From the NCBI GenBank assembly GCA_020630355.1, contig JAHDBO010000011.1, forward strand, positions 1-17,788: a stretch of DNA of 17,788 bases, given 5' to 3'. Under the pieces are notes generated by a model. It saw only the letters and a program-made list of their open reading frames with translations, ran no database searches and was not told where the DNA came from. The DNA comes from Saprospiraceae bacterium. GTDB taxonomy: Bacteria > Bacteroidota > Bacteroidia > Chitinophagales > Saprospiraceae. Below are positions 1 to 7,513 of the stretch, piece by piece; within the stretch, counting starts at the first letter, position 1, and every line of letters begins with the position of its first letter. The position numbers and the translations under genes are program-made.

Positions 1-371
1 GTGCCCCAGACCATTCCCCAAAAATTGACGTTCATGACCCGCTCAAAATCTTCGTCTGGCTGCTCGTCTATCCTCGCATTGACGGATAGACCTGCATTGT
101 TCAATATGCCATCCACCGAGCCGAAATATCCTAGGACTTTTTCTACATAAATCACCCAATTTTCTTTTTTGGAAACATCGTGGTAGCAATGGTGTACATC
201 AACCCCTTTTGCTCGACATATTTCAGCTGTTTGGTTTAGTCCTTGTTCATCGACATCACTGATTGCTAGATGAGCGCCTTGGGTAGCAAGCAATATCGCT
301 GTTGCTTTTCCAATACCTGAAGCAGCACCAGTTATGACAATCGTTTTATCTTTGAAGGAAGGAGTAGGCAT
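1..371 (-). CDS. Short-chain dehydrogenase/reductase (SDR), N-terminal part
   Basis: The minus strand reads from an ATG at 371-369 to the window edge without a stop, giving about 123 residues. The start MPTPSFKDKTIVITGAASG contains the Rossmann dinucleotide motif TGAASGIG (TGxxxGxG class), an acidic residue after beta-2 (ISDVDE) typical of the cofactor-specificity position, and the NNAG motif about 90 residues in. These are hallmarks of classical NAD(P)-dependent SDR oxidoreductases. The catalytic Ser-Tyr-Lys lies beyond the window edge, so substrate and activity cannot be judged. The gene is divergent from the DUF1801 gene, with 112 bp between the two starts. No clear Shine-Dalgarno site is visible, as is common in Bacteroidota. 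The family call is secure; the specific function is unknown. Confidence 0.9.
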   Translation of the reverse strand, partial: MPTPSFKDKTIVITGAASGIGKATAILLATQGAHLAISDVDEQGLNQTAEICRAKGVDVHHCYHDVSKKENWVIYVEKVLGYFGSVDGILNNAGLSVNARIDEQPDEDFERVMNVNFWGMVWG

Positions 372-417
372 CGGACTTATTTTGATGAAAGATACGAAAT
401 CTGTTTTGAGAATTTGA

Positions 418-468
418 TTTATCTCTCTTGTCATTTCGACCGAAGGGAGAAATGACAAGAGAGATAAA
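418..468. repeat. 20-bp-arm palindrome between divergent genes
   Basis: Left arm 418-437 and right arm 449-468 are perfect reverse complements, separated by an 11-base loop (gaccgaaggga). The arm contains the word tgtcatttc and the other side gaaatgaca. From memory, hairpins of the type TCATTTCGACCGAAGGGAGAAATGA recur in many Bacteroidota genomes as REP-like intergenic repeats; I cannot verify that here. It lies between two gene starts, so it is not placed as a terminator for either flanking gene. Confidence 0.75.
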
Positions 469-483
469 GGAAAAAAACAAAAG

Positions 484-840
484 ATGAATCCAAATATAGA
501 AAACTTCCTATACAGTAAAAGCGGACAACAACGGGCGATACTATTGTACCTACACCAAATATTAGCAGAAGAACTAGCTTTAGGGGCCAAAATCAGGTAT
601 AAAATCCCTTTTTACTACCACCACTCTTGGATTTGCTACTTGAATCCAATCAAAGCAGACGGCATTGAGCTTGCTTTCTTGCAAGGCAAATATCTATCCA
701 ACGCACAGGGCTTGATCGATATGAAAGACAGGAAACAAGTCGGCGGTATCAGTATTTACAAAGTGGAAGATATTCACAGAGATACCTTGTATGAAATTAT
801 CCAAGAGGCCTTGATTATTGATGAAGAGATGAAGGGGTAG
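484..840 (+). CDS. DUF1801 (YdhG-like) domain protein
   Basis: The product is a 118-residue soluble protein with no signal peptide or membrane segment. The order of elements fits the DUF1801 fold: an N-terminal helical stretch (residues 3-33), the core KIRYKIPFYYHHSWICYL (37-54) with its conserved aromatic cluster, a strand pair IELAFLQGKYLSN, then the glycine-containing VGGISIYKVEDI segment and a final helix (about 100-115). Length matches the usual 110-150 residues. The biochemical role of the family is not established. It starts 112 bp from the divergent SDR gene and its 3' end converges on the hydrolase gene at 982. The ATG lies after an A-rich run (aaaaaaacaaaag), with no strong Shine-Dalgarno. 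The family call rests on recognised pattern, not on a search. Confidence 0.75.
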   Translation: MNPNIENFLYSKSGQQRAILLYLHQILAEELALGAKIRYKIPFYYHHSWICYLNPIKADGIELAFLQGKYLSNAQGLIDMKDRKQVGGISIYKVEDIHRDTLYEIIQEALIIDEEMKG

Positions 841-981
841 GGAGGAAGATGGAGGAGGGCATTAGGAGTCAATCCATTTTAGGACGATACACACGATACA
901 ATTTGATGAAATTTGACACCGTGATAGTGAACTATCCCACTGAAAGGCAAACAGAGGATTGGAATTTATATTGTTACACCC

Positions 982-1941
982 TCATCCTCTTTCGTTCAAC
1001 ACAATCTCTTTTAAAAACGCTCGAATATCCTCATTGGCTTGTCTTGTCTCTTTGGGGGTAATCTTAGGGATACTCATAAAACCATGAATGACACCTTTAT
1101 AATCTTTATAGAAGACTTCATTGTTTGCAGCCCGTAAACGTTTGGCGTAAGCCGCCCCTTCGTCTTTGAGTGGGTCATACTCGGCGGTGGAGACATAAGC
1201 AGGGGGGAGGTTGCTCAAGTCTTCCATCAAATAGGGCGACATCAAGGGGTTTAATATATCCTCTGGCTGACCGCAATAAGCATCCACAAACCACTGCATC
1301 ATCCGTTTGGTCAAGAAATAACCTTTCGCAAATTTATCGATGGAAGGGAAGCCCATCCTAGCGTCAGTTACTGGGTAAATCAGTACTTGTGCAGCAATAT
1401 TTGGCCCATTGTTGTCTCTGGCTAGCAAACAAACAACAGTAGCCAAGTTCCCGCCAGCACTATCACCCCCTACGACAATTTTAGCGGGATTCCCGCCTAG
1501 CGAAGCCGTATTTTCAGCGATCCAGACGGTGGCGTCATAGCAATCTTGGTGTGGGATGGGGAATTTGTATTCTGGTGCTAGACGATAACCTACATTGACG
1601 ACGAGCATATCGTTGTGCTTGGCCAAGCGTCGGCAAAGCCTATCATGAGAGTCAATACTGCGCGTCGCAAAGCCCCCACCATGAAAATAAATAAACACAG
1701 GAAGATGCTCTTTGTCGCTAGGCTTATAGATGCGAACAGGGATTGAAGCACCATCTCGCATTTCAACCTTTTTGTCTTGAACAGAAATCATTTCCTCAGG
1801 AGGCAATTCTACAAAGGAAGTTATCTTCTTACGCTGTAGCTCATTGGCTGCTCTGAATTGGGCAGCAGTCAATCTCTCAAAATCTTGTTTGGGCTCAATA
1901 TAATTTTGAACGAAGAGTACAAGGCGAAGTTTTAGATTCAT
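982..1941 (-). CDS. Alpha/beta hydrolase, hormone-sensitive-lipase family esterase
   Basis: The product has 319 residues, the usual length for HSL/Aes-type carboxylesterases. Visible landmarks are the oxyanion-hole motif HGGG at residues 87-90, the nucleophile elbow GDSAGG with Ser161, the acid Asp256 in YDPLKDEG, and the catalytic His286 in VIHGFMS, in the canonical order and spacing. An N-terminal cap region (1-60) is present. No signal peptide is evident, so it is probably cytoplasmic, acting on short-chain esters; the true substrate is unknown. It lies 77 bp downstream of the large kinase on the same strand, with an inverted repeat in the gap, so co-transcription is possible but not shown. 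Its 3' end converges on the DUF1801 gene, with no obvious intrinsic terminator in 841-981. Confidence 0.9.
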   Translation of the reverse strand: MNLKLRLVLFVQNYIEPKQDFERLTAAQFRAANELQRKKITSFVELPPEEMISVQDKKVEMRDGASIPVRIYKPSDKEHLPVFIYFHGGGFATRSIDSHDRLCRRLAKHNDMLVVNVGYRLAPEYKFPIPHQDCYDATVWIAENTASLGGNPAKIVVGGDSAGGNLATVVCLLARDNNGPNIAAQVLIYPVTDARMGFPSIDKFAKGYFLTKRMMQWFVDAYCGQPEDILNPLMSPYLMEDLSNLPPAYVSTAEYDPLKDEGAAYAKRLRAANNEVFYKDYKGVIHGFMSIPKITPKETRQANEDIRAFLKEIVLNERG

Positions 1942-1960
1942 TGGAATAGTTCTATATGCA

Positions 1961-1997
1961 ACAATCCCAACAATTTACACAAAATTGCTGGGATTGT
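1961..1997 (-). other. Inverted repeat between kinase and hydrolase genes
   Basis: Arms 1961-1976 and 1982-1997 (acaatcccaacaattt against its complement) match at 15 of 16 positions around a 5-base loop. It lies downstream of the kinase stop and upstream of the hydrolase start on the minus strand. No T-tract follows on either strand, so it is not a standard intrinsic terminator. It may be an mRNA processing or stability hairpin, or a weak attenuating structure. Confidence 0.5.
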
Positions 1998-2018
1998 GGA
2001 CACGATTAAAATAGAGGT

Positions 2019-5000
2019 TTAAACTTCTATACTTTCTTGAATGATCTCTTCTTCTTTTACTAGCGGAATTTCTACATAAAACCTTGTCCCGACATCTACT
2101 TTTGTTTCAAAATAAATATTCCCTTCCAAAGAATCTATGATACTTTTTGAAATCGCTAGCCCTAGCCCTGTACCAGAGTTTTTGGTGGTGAAATTGGGTA
2201 CGAAGACAAATTCTCGCATTTTTTCGGGGATACCGACCCCGTTATCTTGTACCTCGACCACTGCCATGTCTTCCTCGTTTTTGGATAAGTACACTTGGAT
2301 GTTTCCTTTGCGGTCGTCTGGTATCGCTTGAATCGCATTTTTAATCAAGTTATTGAATACCCGCATCAACTGGTTCTTATCAGCAAAAATGAAGTAATCT
2401 TGGACATTTTGAATCTCTAGAGTAATATCCATGTCCTCCCGTTCGCTGAACAAATCATAGACAGAGGAAACCAATTGATTGATAGGGAATTTTTCGTTTT
2501 CGGCCCGTGGCATTTTGGCGAAGTTGGAAAACTCTGTTGCAATTTGCGAGAGGTTATCAATCTGCTCAATCAAGGTATGAGAAACCCGCTTCAGCATCGG
2601 TTCGATATTTTCTGGGTTGGAGCGATAAGCGTGCTGCAAATACTGGATGCTCAACTTCATCGGTGTCAGCGGGTTTTTAATCTCGTGGGCTACTTGTTTC
2701 GCCATTTCTCTCCAGGCTGATTCCCGCTCGGATGAGGCTAGCAATTGGGCGGAGTTTTCCAATTTGACAATCATCTTATTGTACTCTGCAATCAAATCCC
2801 CTAGCTCATCCTGTGTGCTCCATTCCAGTGGCTCATTACGTTTTCCAATTTTGACGAGTTTCAGTTTCTCCCCGATTACAGATAAAGGTCTCGTAATAGA
2901 GTTGGCAATGAAAATCGCAATCGCACCTGCAATAATCAAGAGGAAGACATATAGATTCAGCAGCGAACTCATAAAGGCGGAAGTGTCTTCCCTCAGGTTG
3001 GTTTGTTTAGAGTAGTACGGCAAGCCAAAATAAGCCACTAACTCGTCTTTTTCGTTGGTGACGGGTACGTAGGTGGAGTTATATATTAGATTACCTACTC
3101 GTTCTTCTTCTAGGGATTCGTCCTTTCCTTGGCGTAATAGTTTTAAGAAAGCTTCCCCGCTCATTCTTGGTTCTACCAAACCTCTTTTGAAAACATCATC
3201 TTCTGAAGAAGCGATTAAAAACCCATCCAAATCATAGACGTTGATGTCCATTTTATGGATTTTGGATAAATCTTTCGCTAATCGAGTCATCCTTTTGGTG
3301 GAGTCGGGCGTAATATCCAATAAGCGCATATAAAGGCGAGCATCTTTTAGCGCTGCTTCCGATTTACGTTGGGAACGCTTGGAGTGATAAACGTTCTGGT
3401 CGTTATTGTTGAAGCTCACCGTAAAGAGGGCAATCAAAATAAAGGTAAAGATGATGATAGAGATCACATAAAACTGAATCCTGTTGCGAAGGGAAGGTGC
3501 TGGTGTAAATGAAACTTCTACGTTATTGGGCAGTATCCGAAGCAGAGCATTAAGCAATATGAGGATAACCAACACACCAATCAAAATGGTAAATAAATAA
3601 CAAAACAAGGAAGCCCATTTCCGAAGAGCTTCGTCTAGTTTTTTAGCTATAATGACTACTGTTCCGTTTGTGTCGTGATACAATAACTCGGAGCGATTGT
3701 CCTTGATCAGTTCCTGAAAAGCATAGTTTCCTTTATCGGGAACGAGCGTCATCTTTAGTGTATTCCCAAAGTCAGTGATTTTATTATCCGTAAATTTATC
3801 GACCTGCTCTCCTTTTTGGTAAATCGCATAGTCGTAATCAGACAACTTATCAAAGATGCTCTGCCGTTCATTAGCAAATAAAGCAGCATAAACCCTAGTA
3901 GATTGCCGTTGTCTTCTTTTAAAATGGAGTATCAATAAAAGATTTTCGTCTATCGCTCCTTGTATTGGAATGTCTAAATTGACAATATAATTTGTCAGAT
4001 AGTTTTCGGGGCGTAGATATTTGACATTCCCTTTTGAGGTTTCTCTTGCTTGATTGAGTTGAAGTTGGATTTCTTTGAAATCACCTTCTTCGTTCAAAAG
4101 AGGGCTTTGGCTATTTTTATAAAAAGCGGACAATTGATAATCATAATCGCTAAACCGCAGGTCTATCGCATAGTTCCGTTCTATTAGCTCTGCAAGTTTG
4201 TTCTTATCTTTTACAGTAGTCAAAGAACTACCATCTATCAAAATTTGATTCGCCAGAGCGCCCAGTTTCCCCTCCATTTCTACATCCCTGCCTAGGGCTA
4301 GCTTTTGAGCTAGTTCTAGACGGTTCATTTTTTCTTTTTCAATATTGAAACGATAAATCAAATAAGAAGAAAATAGGGAAAAAATGACCAGCCAAACGAC
4401 CATCCAAGTAAAATTGGCTTTTTCGTTTTCAACAAAAATATCAAAAGAAACGATGTAGATGATAGAAAATAAAATCAACTGCCATACTTGATCCCAAGAT
4501 AGGCCCATTCCATAAGAACTAATAGGGATCATGAGCGCGGAGGCAATGCCTAAGCAGGCCAGACGTTCGTATAAATCTAGTTTGGCGTCAGCTATGATAA
4601 AAGAGATACGATGTGTAAATAAAAACAAGACCACTAGAAGCACCATGATTCCTATAACGGATACAAAGCTGCTAGAATCTAGGGAGAAAATATTTTCAAA
4701 ATCAAAAGGAATCCCTGAGTCCAAAACCATGTTTCGGACAATCCCGGTGATGCCAAGCAGGCCGAGCATGATGCTCAGATAACCAGAGCTTACCCAAAGC
4801 ATTTTGGTGGATTGACGGCTTGTGCTGATATTGGGGAGCTTGAAATAACGATGAAAAAATACGCCAATCCAAAAGGCGAGAAATATATTGATGATTAAGT
4901 CGCCTAGGGAATAAGTCAGGAAACTTCCATTGAATAAGCGTTTGAAGAACGACAGTTCTCCAAATTTGTCGTGATATTGGAAGGCGTAAGTGATGCCTCT

Positions 5001-5858
5001 CACTACGAGTAAGCTTAAAACAAGGAAAGAAACACCAAGCCAAGGTTTATCTGTACCAGCTAGTTTTCTACCGATGATACTCAATAAATAGATTAGTAAT
5101 AGAAAAGCGATGAGATACAGGCCCACAACGGCATATAGTTGCCCCTTGCCTGTAAATGTATCATTAGCGGTTAGGTGGAATAATGTAAGTCCATCTAAAG
5201 TTTGGATGGGGACTCCTTCTTTATTTTGAGCAATATCTATTTCTTTAGGAAGAGAAGTACCCATTCCGAACGGAATGTAATCTGTCCAGTCTTCTTCAAG
5301 ATTGGTAAAACTCGATGCATTTTCAACGGCAAATCGATTGGAGAGATATTCTGTCTCAATTGGATAGTTATATTTGACTGGTATAAGGCTGTAAATTGAA
5401 AAAGTGTCGCTAGCTTCTTCTAAACAACGTTTCTTGACCACATAATAACCGTTACTCAATTTGGTGAAGAATACGGAATCTAAACAGGCTTGTGCCAGTA
5501 CATTTTCTGGCGGGCTGGCCATATTGTTAGTCCAATAGACTAAGGAATCTTTTTGGTAAACGGATATAGAATAGGGCCTGGAAGAGAGTCTGGATAATTT
5601 GTCTGTATATGCGCTTAAATCGCTTTCTTCATCTATGTTGTTTTGTAGTCGGATGAAATTTCTGATAGAAATGTCCCCCCCCCTAATATTATCCTCAGCT
5701 TCTTTTTCTAGCACATGTAGATACTGCTCTACTAACTCGGCATAGGATTGGACTTCGGAGGAAGGTTTGGTCAAAAAATCCATTAAAATGGCAACCGCAA
5801 AAAACACAAGAACTGAAATGACTAACCAACGACGTTCTTTCAACAAACCTTTGAGCAT
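2019..5858 (-). CDS. Large multi-pass NtrY-like sensor histidine kinase
   Basis: This 1279-residue protein ends in a complete kinase core. It has a HAMP-like linker (about 989-1035, RPLSVIGEKL...DELGDL), an H-box AHEIKNPLTPM with phospho-acceptor His1058, an N-box (NNLIKNAIQAIP, 1169-1180), G1 DNGVGIP (1205-1211) and G2 GTGLGL (1229-1234). The H-box and the ATPase domain resemble the NtrY/PgtB-type class. About 12 membrane segments can be drawn: 10-29, eight between 241 and 504, 748-774, 793-816 and 962-988. This gives a consistent topology with three extracytoplasmic regions (30-240, 505-747, 817-961). The length far exceeds ordinary kinases (400-700 residues). There is no receiver domain and no response regulator in the window, so its partner is elsewhere. 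The stimulus is unknown. Confidence 0.92.
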   Translation of the reverse strand: MLKGLLKERRWLVISVLVFFAVAILMDFLTKPSSEVQSYAELVEQYLHVLEKEAEDNIRGGDISIRNFIRLQNNIDEESDLSAYTDKLSRLSSRPYSISVYQKDSLVYWTNNMASPPENVLAQACLDSVFFTKLSNGYYVVKKRCLEEASDTFSIYSLIPVKYNYPIETEYLSNRFAVENASSFTNLEEDWTDYIPFGMGTSLPKEIDIAQNKEGVPIQTLDGLTLFHLTANDTFTGKGQLYAVVGLYLIAFLLLIYLLSIIGRKLAGTDKPWLGVSFLVLSLLVVRGITYAFQYHDKFGELSFFKRLFNGSFLTYSLGDLIINIFLAFWIGVFFHRYFKLPNISTSRQSTKMLWVSSGYLSIMLGLLGITGIVRNMVLDSGIPFDFENIFSLDSSSFVSVIGIMVLLVVLFLFTHRISFIIADAKLDLYERLACLGIASALMIPISSYGMGLSWDQVWQLILFSIIYIVSFDIFVENEKANFTWMVVWLVIFSLFSSYLIYRFNIEKEKMNRLELAQKLALGRDVEMEGKLGALANQILIDGSSLTTVKDKNKLAELIERNYAIDLRFSDYDYQLSAFYKNSQSPLLNEEGDFKEIQLQLNQARETSKGNVKYLRPENYLTNYIVNLDIPIQGAIDENLLLILHFKRRQRQSTRVYAALFANERQSIFDKLSDYDYAIYQKGEQVDKFTDNKITDFGNTLKMTLVPDKGNYAFQELIKDNRSELLYHDTNGTVVIIAKKLDEALRKWASLFCYLFTILIGVLVILILLNALLRILPNNVEVSFTPAPSLRNRIQFYVISIIIFTFILIALFTVSFNNNDQNVYHSKRSQRKSEAALKDARLYMRLLDITPDSTKRMTRLAKDLSKIHKMDINVYDLDGFLIASSEDDVFKRGLVEPRMSGEAFLKLLRQGKDESLEEERVGNLIYNSTYVPVTNEKDELVAYFGLPYYSKQTNLREDTSAFMSSLLNLYVFLLIIAGAIAIFIANSITRPLSVIGEKLKLVKIGKRNEPLEWSTQDELGDLIAEYNKMIVKLENSAQLLASSERESAWREMAKQVAHEIKNPLTPMKLSIQYLQHAYRSNPENIEPMLKRVSHTLIEQIDNLSQIATEFSNFAKMPRAENEKFPINQLVSSVYDLFSEREDMDITLEIQNVQDYFIFADKNQLMRVFNNLIKNAIQAIPDDRKGNIQVYLSKNEEDMAVVEVQDNGVGIPEKMREFVFVPNFTTKNSGTGLGLAISKSIIDSLEGNIYFETKVDVGTRFYVEIPLVKEEEIIQESIEV

Positions 5859-5924
5859 AGCAAGCTTTTATATGATATGGAATACAATGTTTGGGAAGTA
5901 AATGGACTTAAGTAATACAAGCCA

Positions 5925-6036
5925 ATAGATTTCATTCTAAAATCAGATATTAGTAATTAGTCTTTAGATATTAGATTGAAAATCATTCTTTTATAGTCTA
6001 CTGTTTTTACCGAAATCAAAAATAGAATAATGTCTA
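5925..6036 (+). repeat. MITE-like intergenic repeat, copy A
   Basis: This ~111-bp unit starts tagatttcattctaaaatc and ends aaaatagaataatgtcta. It matches the reverse complement of 12363-12473 with about four mismatches, and its first 50 bases match 17739-17788 with one mismatch. The ends form imperfect terminal inverted repeats (about 14 of 19 positions) and each ends in TA, as expected for elements that insert at TA. The interior is AT-rich and contains agatattag twice. No coding capacity. Confidence 0.85.
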
Positions 6037-6094
6037 ATAGATTGGGTGTTTTATAATGTAAGTTGCGTATCAATAAAAGTAAATTAACTAGCCT

Positions 6095-6148
6095 ACCGTT
6101 TCAACGGTTTTAACCGTTTTCGTGGCTAAATCGTTAAAACGATTCACG
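6095..6148. repeat. Cluster of alternating short palindromes
   Basis: Three overlapping or adjacent hairpins follow one another: accgtt/aacggt (6095-6108), aacggtt/aaccgtt around tt (6103-6118), and cgtg..aatcgtt/aacgatt..cacg around aa (6121-6148, with a gcta bulge on the left arm). The half-sites are variants of one word, AAYCGTT, and the first two hairpins share an arm, so they are mutually exclusive. They may be an operator array, an RNA switch-like structure or a decayed repeat; nothing here decides between these. Confidence 0.5.
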
Positions 6149-6192
6149 CTGTTTTGATCTCCTAAATTATACTTGATTTTACACAACTTGCA

Positions 6193-6298
6193 TTTTGTAG
6201 TAATATTTTACCGCTGTTTTCCTTGAAAAAATAAATACGTAGCGCGGCTATGCATTGATTTTTTAAGGAAAGCTATCAATAAAATCTTGCCCCTAAAA
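6193..6298. repeat. Long imperfect hairpin repeat, family 2, copy 1
   Basis: Two arms of about 50 bases (roughly 6193-6243 and 6247-6298) are imperfect reverse complements around the centre tagc-gcg-gctatgc. Shared blocks are ttcctt with aaggaa, aaaaaat with attttt, and an outer attttat-type block. The inner part resembles the hairpin at 10992-11090 (ttcnttgaaaa...tagc and gctatgc.t...ttttt), which suggests two members of one dispersed family. Confidence 0.5.
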
Positions 6299-6551
6299 CC
6301 TACTCACACAATTTACCCATATTACTCTTGATATCAAGACTGATTAACTTCTGGTACACTGTATTGATTTTAACCTAACAAATAAGATTTAACCATAATA
6401 CATAATAGCAATTTTTAATCCAAATTTATCGCTTTTTGAAATATTATCTCCTTTAGAGCGAGTAAATGGATTTTTTTGATAATAAATTTTAACTTACAAG
6501 TGAAATTAGATGTTTCACTTCATCTTCATAGTATTAAATAGAGGTCTTTTC

Positions 6552-7115
6552 ATGGATTGTCCTGTTTGCCATCACCAAAATATATCTGAATTCGCTACGA
6601 TTTGCCCCAAATGCGATTCTGACCTAGTACAGTTTACTTTATTGGATTCAATAGAGGAACGCTATGTTAGTAACATCAAGCAGAAAATCGCAAATGAGGG
6701 GGATTTAGTATCTATGGAAAAACAATTTGAGAAGGAATTGTCTTCCACGAAGGGAAAGATAAATTGGATGCTGATGCTCATGATGTTGATGCCTCTGATT
6801 TACTTTACTTGTGGTAAAAAAACAGTCCCTACAACTGTCAAGACTATCCCCTCTGAAGACAAAAGGCAATTAGAAATACTGACAAGTGAAAATAAAACAC
6901 TAAAGGCGGAACTCAGTAAACTTAAAGCCGAACAATTTAATGTAGAGAAGATACGGTATGTGATGAAAAAAGGAGATAATTTATATGATTTAGGAAAAAT
7001 GTTTTTTGACAACCCTGAGGTTTGGAAGCAAGTCAAAGAGTATAATGATATCACAAATTCTAGGCGGATGATGCCAGGGGACACGATTTTTCTCAGCTTG
7101 AAAACAAGTAAATAA
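6552..7115 (+). CDS. Membrane protein with zinc ribbon, coiled coil and LysM domain
   Basis: The start is placed at 6552 because the protein then opens with a zinc ribbon, MDCPVC...CPKC (Cys3, 6, 18, 21), and AGAGG lies about 8 bases upstream; an in-frame ATG at 6510 would add 14 residues of no recognisable value. The 187-residue product continues with a charged segment, one TM helix (about 73-87, very Met-rich: WMLMLMMLMPLIYF), a short coiled coil (104-129) and a C-terminal LysM domain (about 135-182, VMKKGDNLYDLGKMFF...PGDTIFL). Topology would put the zinc ribbon in the cytoplasm and LysM in the periplasm on peptidoglycan. Its stop overlaps the next start (TAATG), indicating translational coupling with the GrpE-like gene. 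Function unknown; a membrane-to-wall tether or sensor is inference. Confidence 0.8.
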   Translation: MDCPVCHHQNISEFATICPKCDSDLVQFTLLDSIEERYVSNIKQKIANEGDLVSMEKQFEKELSSTKGKINWMLMLMMLMPLIYFTCGKKTVPTTVKTIPSEDKRQLEILTSENKTLKAELSKLKAEQFNVEKIRYVMKKGDNLYDLGKMFFDNPEVWKQVKEYNDITNSRRMMPGDTIFLSLKTSK

Positions 7116-7504
7116 TGGTTGAAGAAATAGCGCATATCAGAAAAAAAGCGATTAAGGCTCAAACTCAAATTATTGAGTTGAAAAAGGAATTGGAGGTTTT
7201 ACAAAAGGAAAATAAAGACATCGAGAATGGTCTATATTATATTTTAATCAATGCTATTGACGAAGAAGAACTGAGCCAGTATCCAGACCAAGATAAAATC
7301 AATGTTATCCTTGATTTGTTAGGAAAAATGAAGGTAGTTCGTCTAGAAGCTCCTATCAATAAAATACCAGAATATTGCGAAACAGTAGGCATTGTGAAAG
7401 ATAGCACCAAAGTGAATGGAACTGTGGTGGATATCAAAAAACATGGTTACAGGAAAGACCGTGTGATTATCCGTAAAACACATGTCATTGTTGTAGAGAA
7501 CTAA
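7115..7504 (+). CDS. Short GrpE-like protein
   Basis: This 129-residue soluble protein has an N-terminal coiled coil (about 5-40, AHIRKKAIKA...EVLQKENKD), a middle helical part, and a C-terminal segment resembling the GrpE beta-wing: VGIV (91-94), GTVVDIKKHGY (102-112) and DRVIIRKTHVIVV (115-127). GrpE proteins typically show a GTV...GY...RVLRPA.V.V pattern there. True GrpE, the nucleotide exchange factor of DnaK, is usually 170-210 residues, so this one has a much shortened N-terminal helix. It is therefore probably a paralogue rather than the housekeeping factor. It overlaps the upstream gene by one base and is followed 9 bp later by an unrecognised gene. No DnaK or DnaJ is nearby. The GrpE relationship is pattern-based and could be wrong. 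Confidence 0.65.
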   Translation: MVEEIAHIRKKAIKAQTQIIELKKELEVLQKENKDIENGLYYILINAIDEEELSQYPDQDKINVILDLLGKMKVVRLEAPINKIPEYCETVGIVKDSTKVNGTVVDIKKHGYRKDRVIIRKTHVIVVEN

Positions 7505-7513
7505 TTTGAATTC

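Larger units (their letters stand above)
5859..6509. other. 650-bp AT-rich intergenic region made largely of repeats
   Basis: The stretch between the kinase start (minus) and the zinc-ribbon cassette (plus) has no convincing open reading frame. It holds, in order, a full copy of the ~111-bp MITE-like repeat (5925-6036), a cluster of alternating short palindromes (6095-6148) and a ~106-bp imperfect hairpin (6193-6298). These are followed by ~200 bp of AT-rich DNA that presumably carries the promoter of the plus-strand cassette. No clear TAnnTTTG element was found for either flanking gene. Confidence 0.7.

Noticed and set aside
849..1061. 70-codon open frame on the plus strand after the DUF1801 gene, with a purine-rich stretch before it
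   Set aside because: It overlaps the 3' end of the well-supported hydrolase gene on the other strand, its product has no recognisable feature, and the overlap would be about 80 bp.
4702..5043. 113-codon open frame on the minus strand inside the kinase gene
   Set aside because: It is in another frame of a gene with intact membrane and kinase signatures; the composition (rich in Arg, His, Trp) is that of a shadow frame.
5859..6509. CRISPR array or att site in the repeat-rich gap
   Set aside because: The repeats are of three unrelated kinds with no regular spacing or unique spacers, and there is no integrase or cas gene nearby.
6510..6551. Upstream ATG at 6510 as the start of the zinc-ribbon protein
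   Set aside because: The extra 14 residues (MFHFIFIVLNRGLF) precede the zinc ribbon without purpose and there is no Shine-Dalgarno before them, whereas AGAGG precedes the ATG at 6552. A signal peptide is unlikely because a zinc ribbon follows at once.
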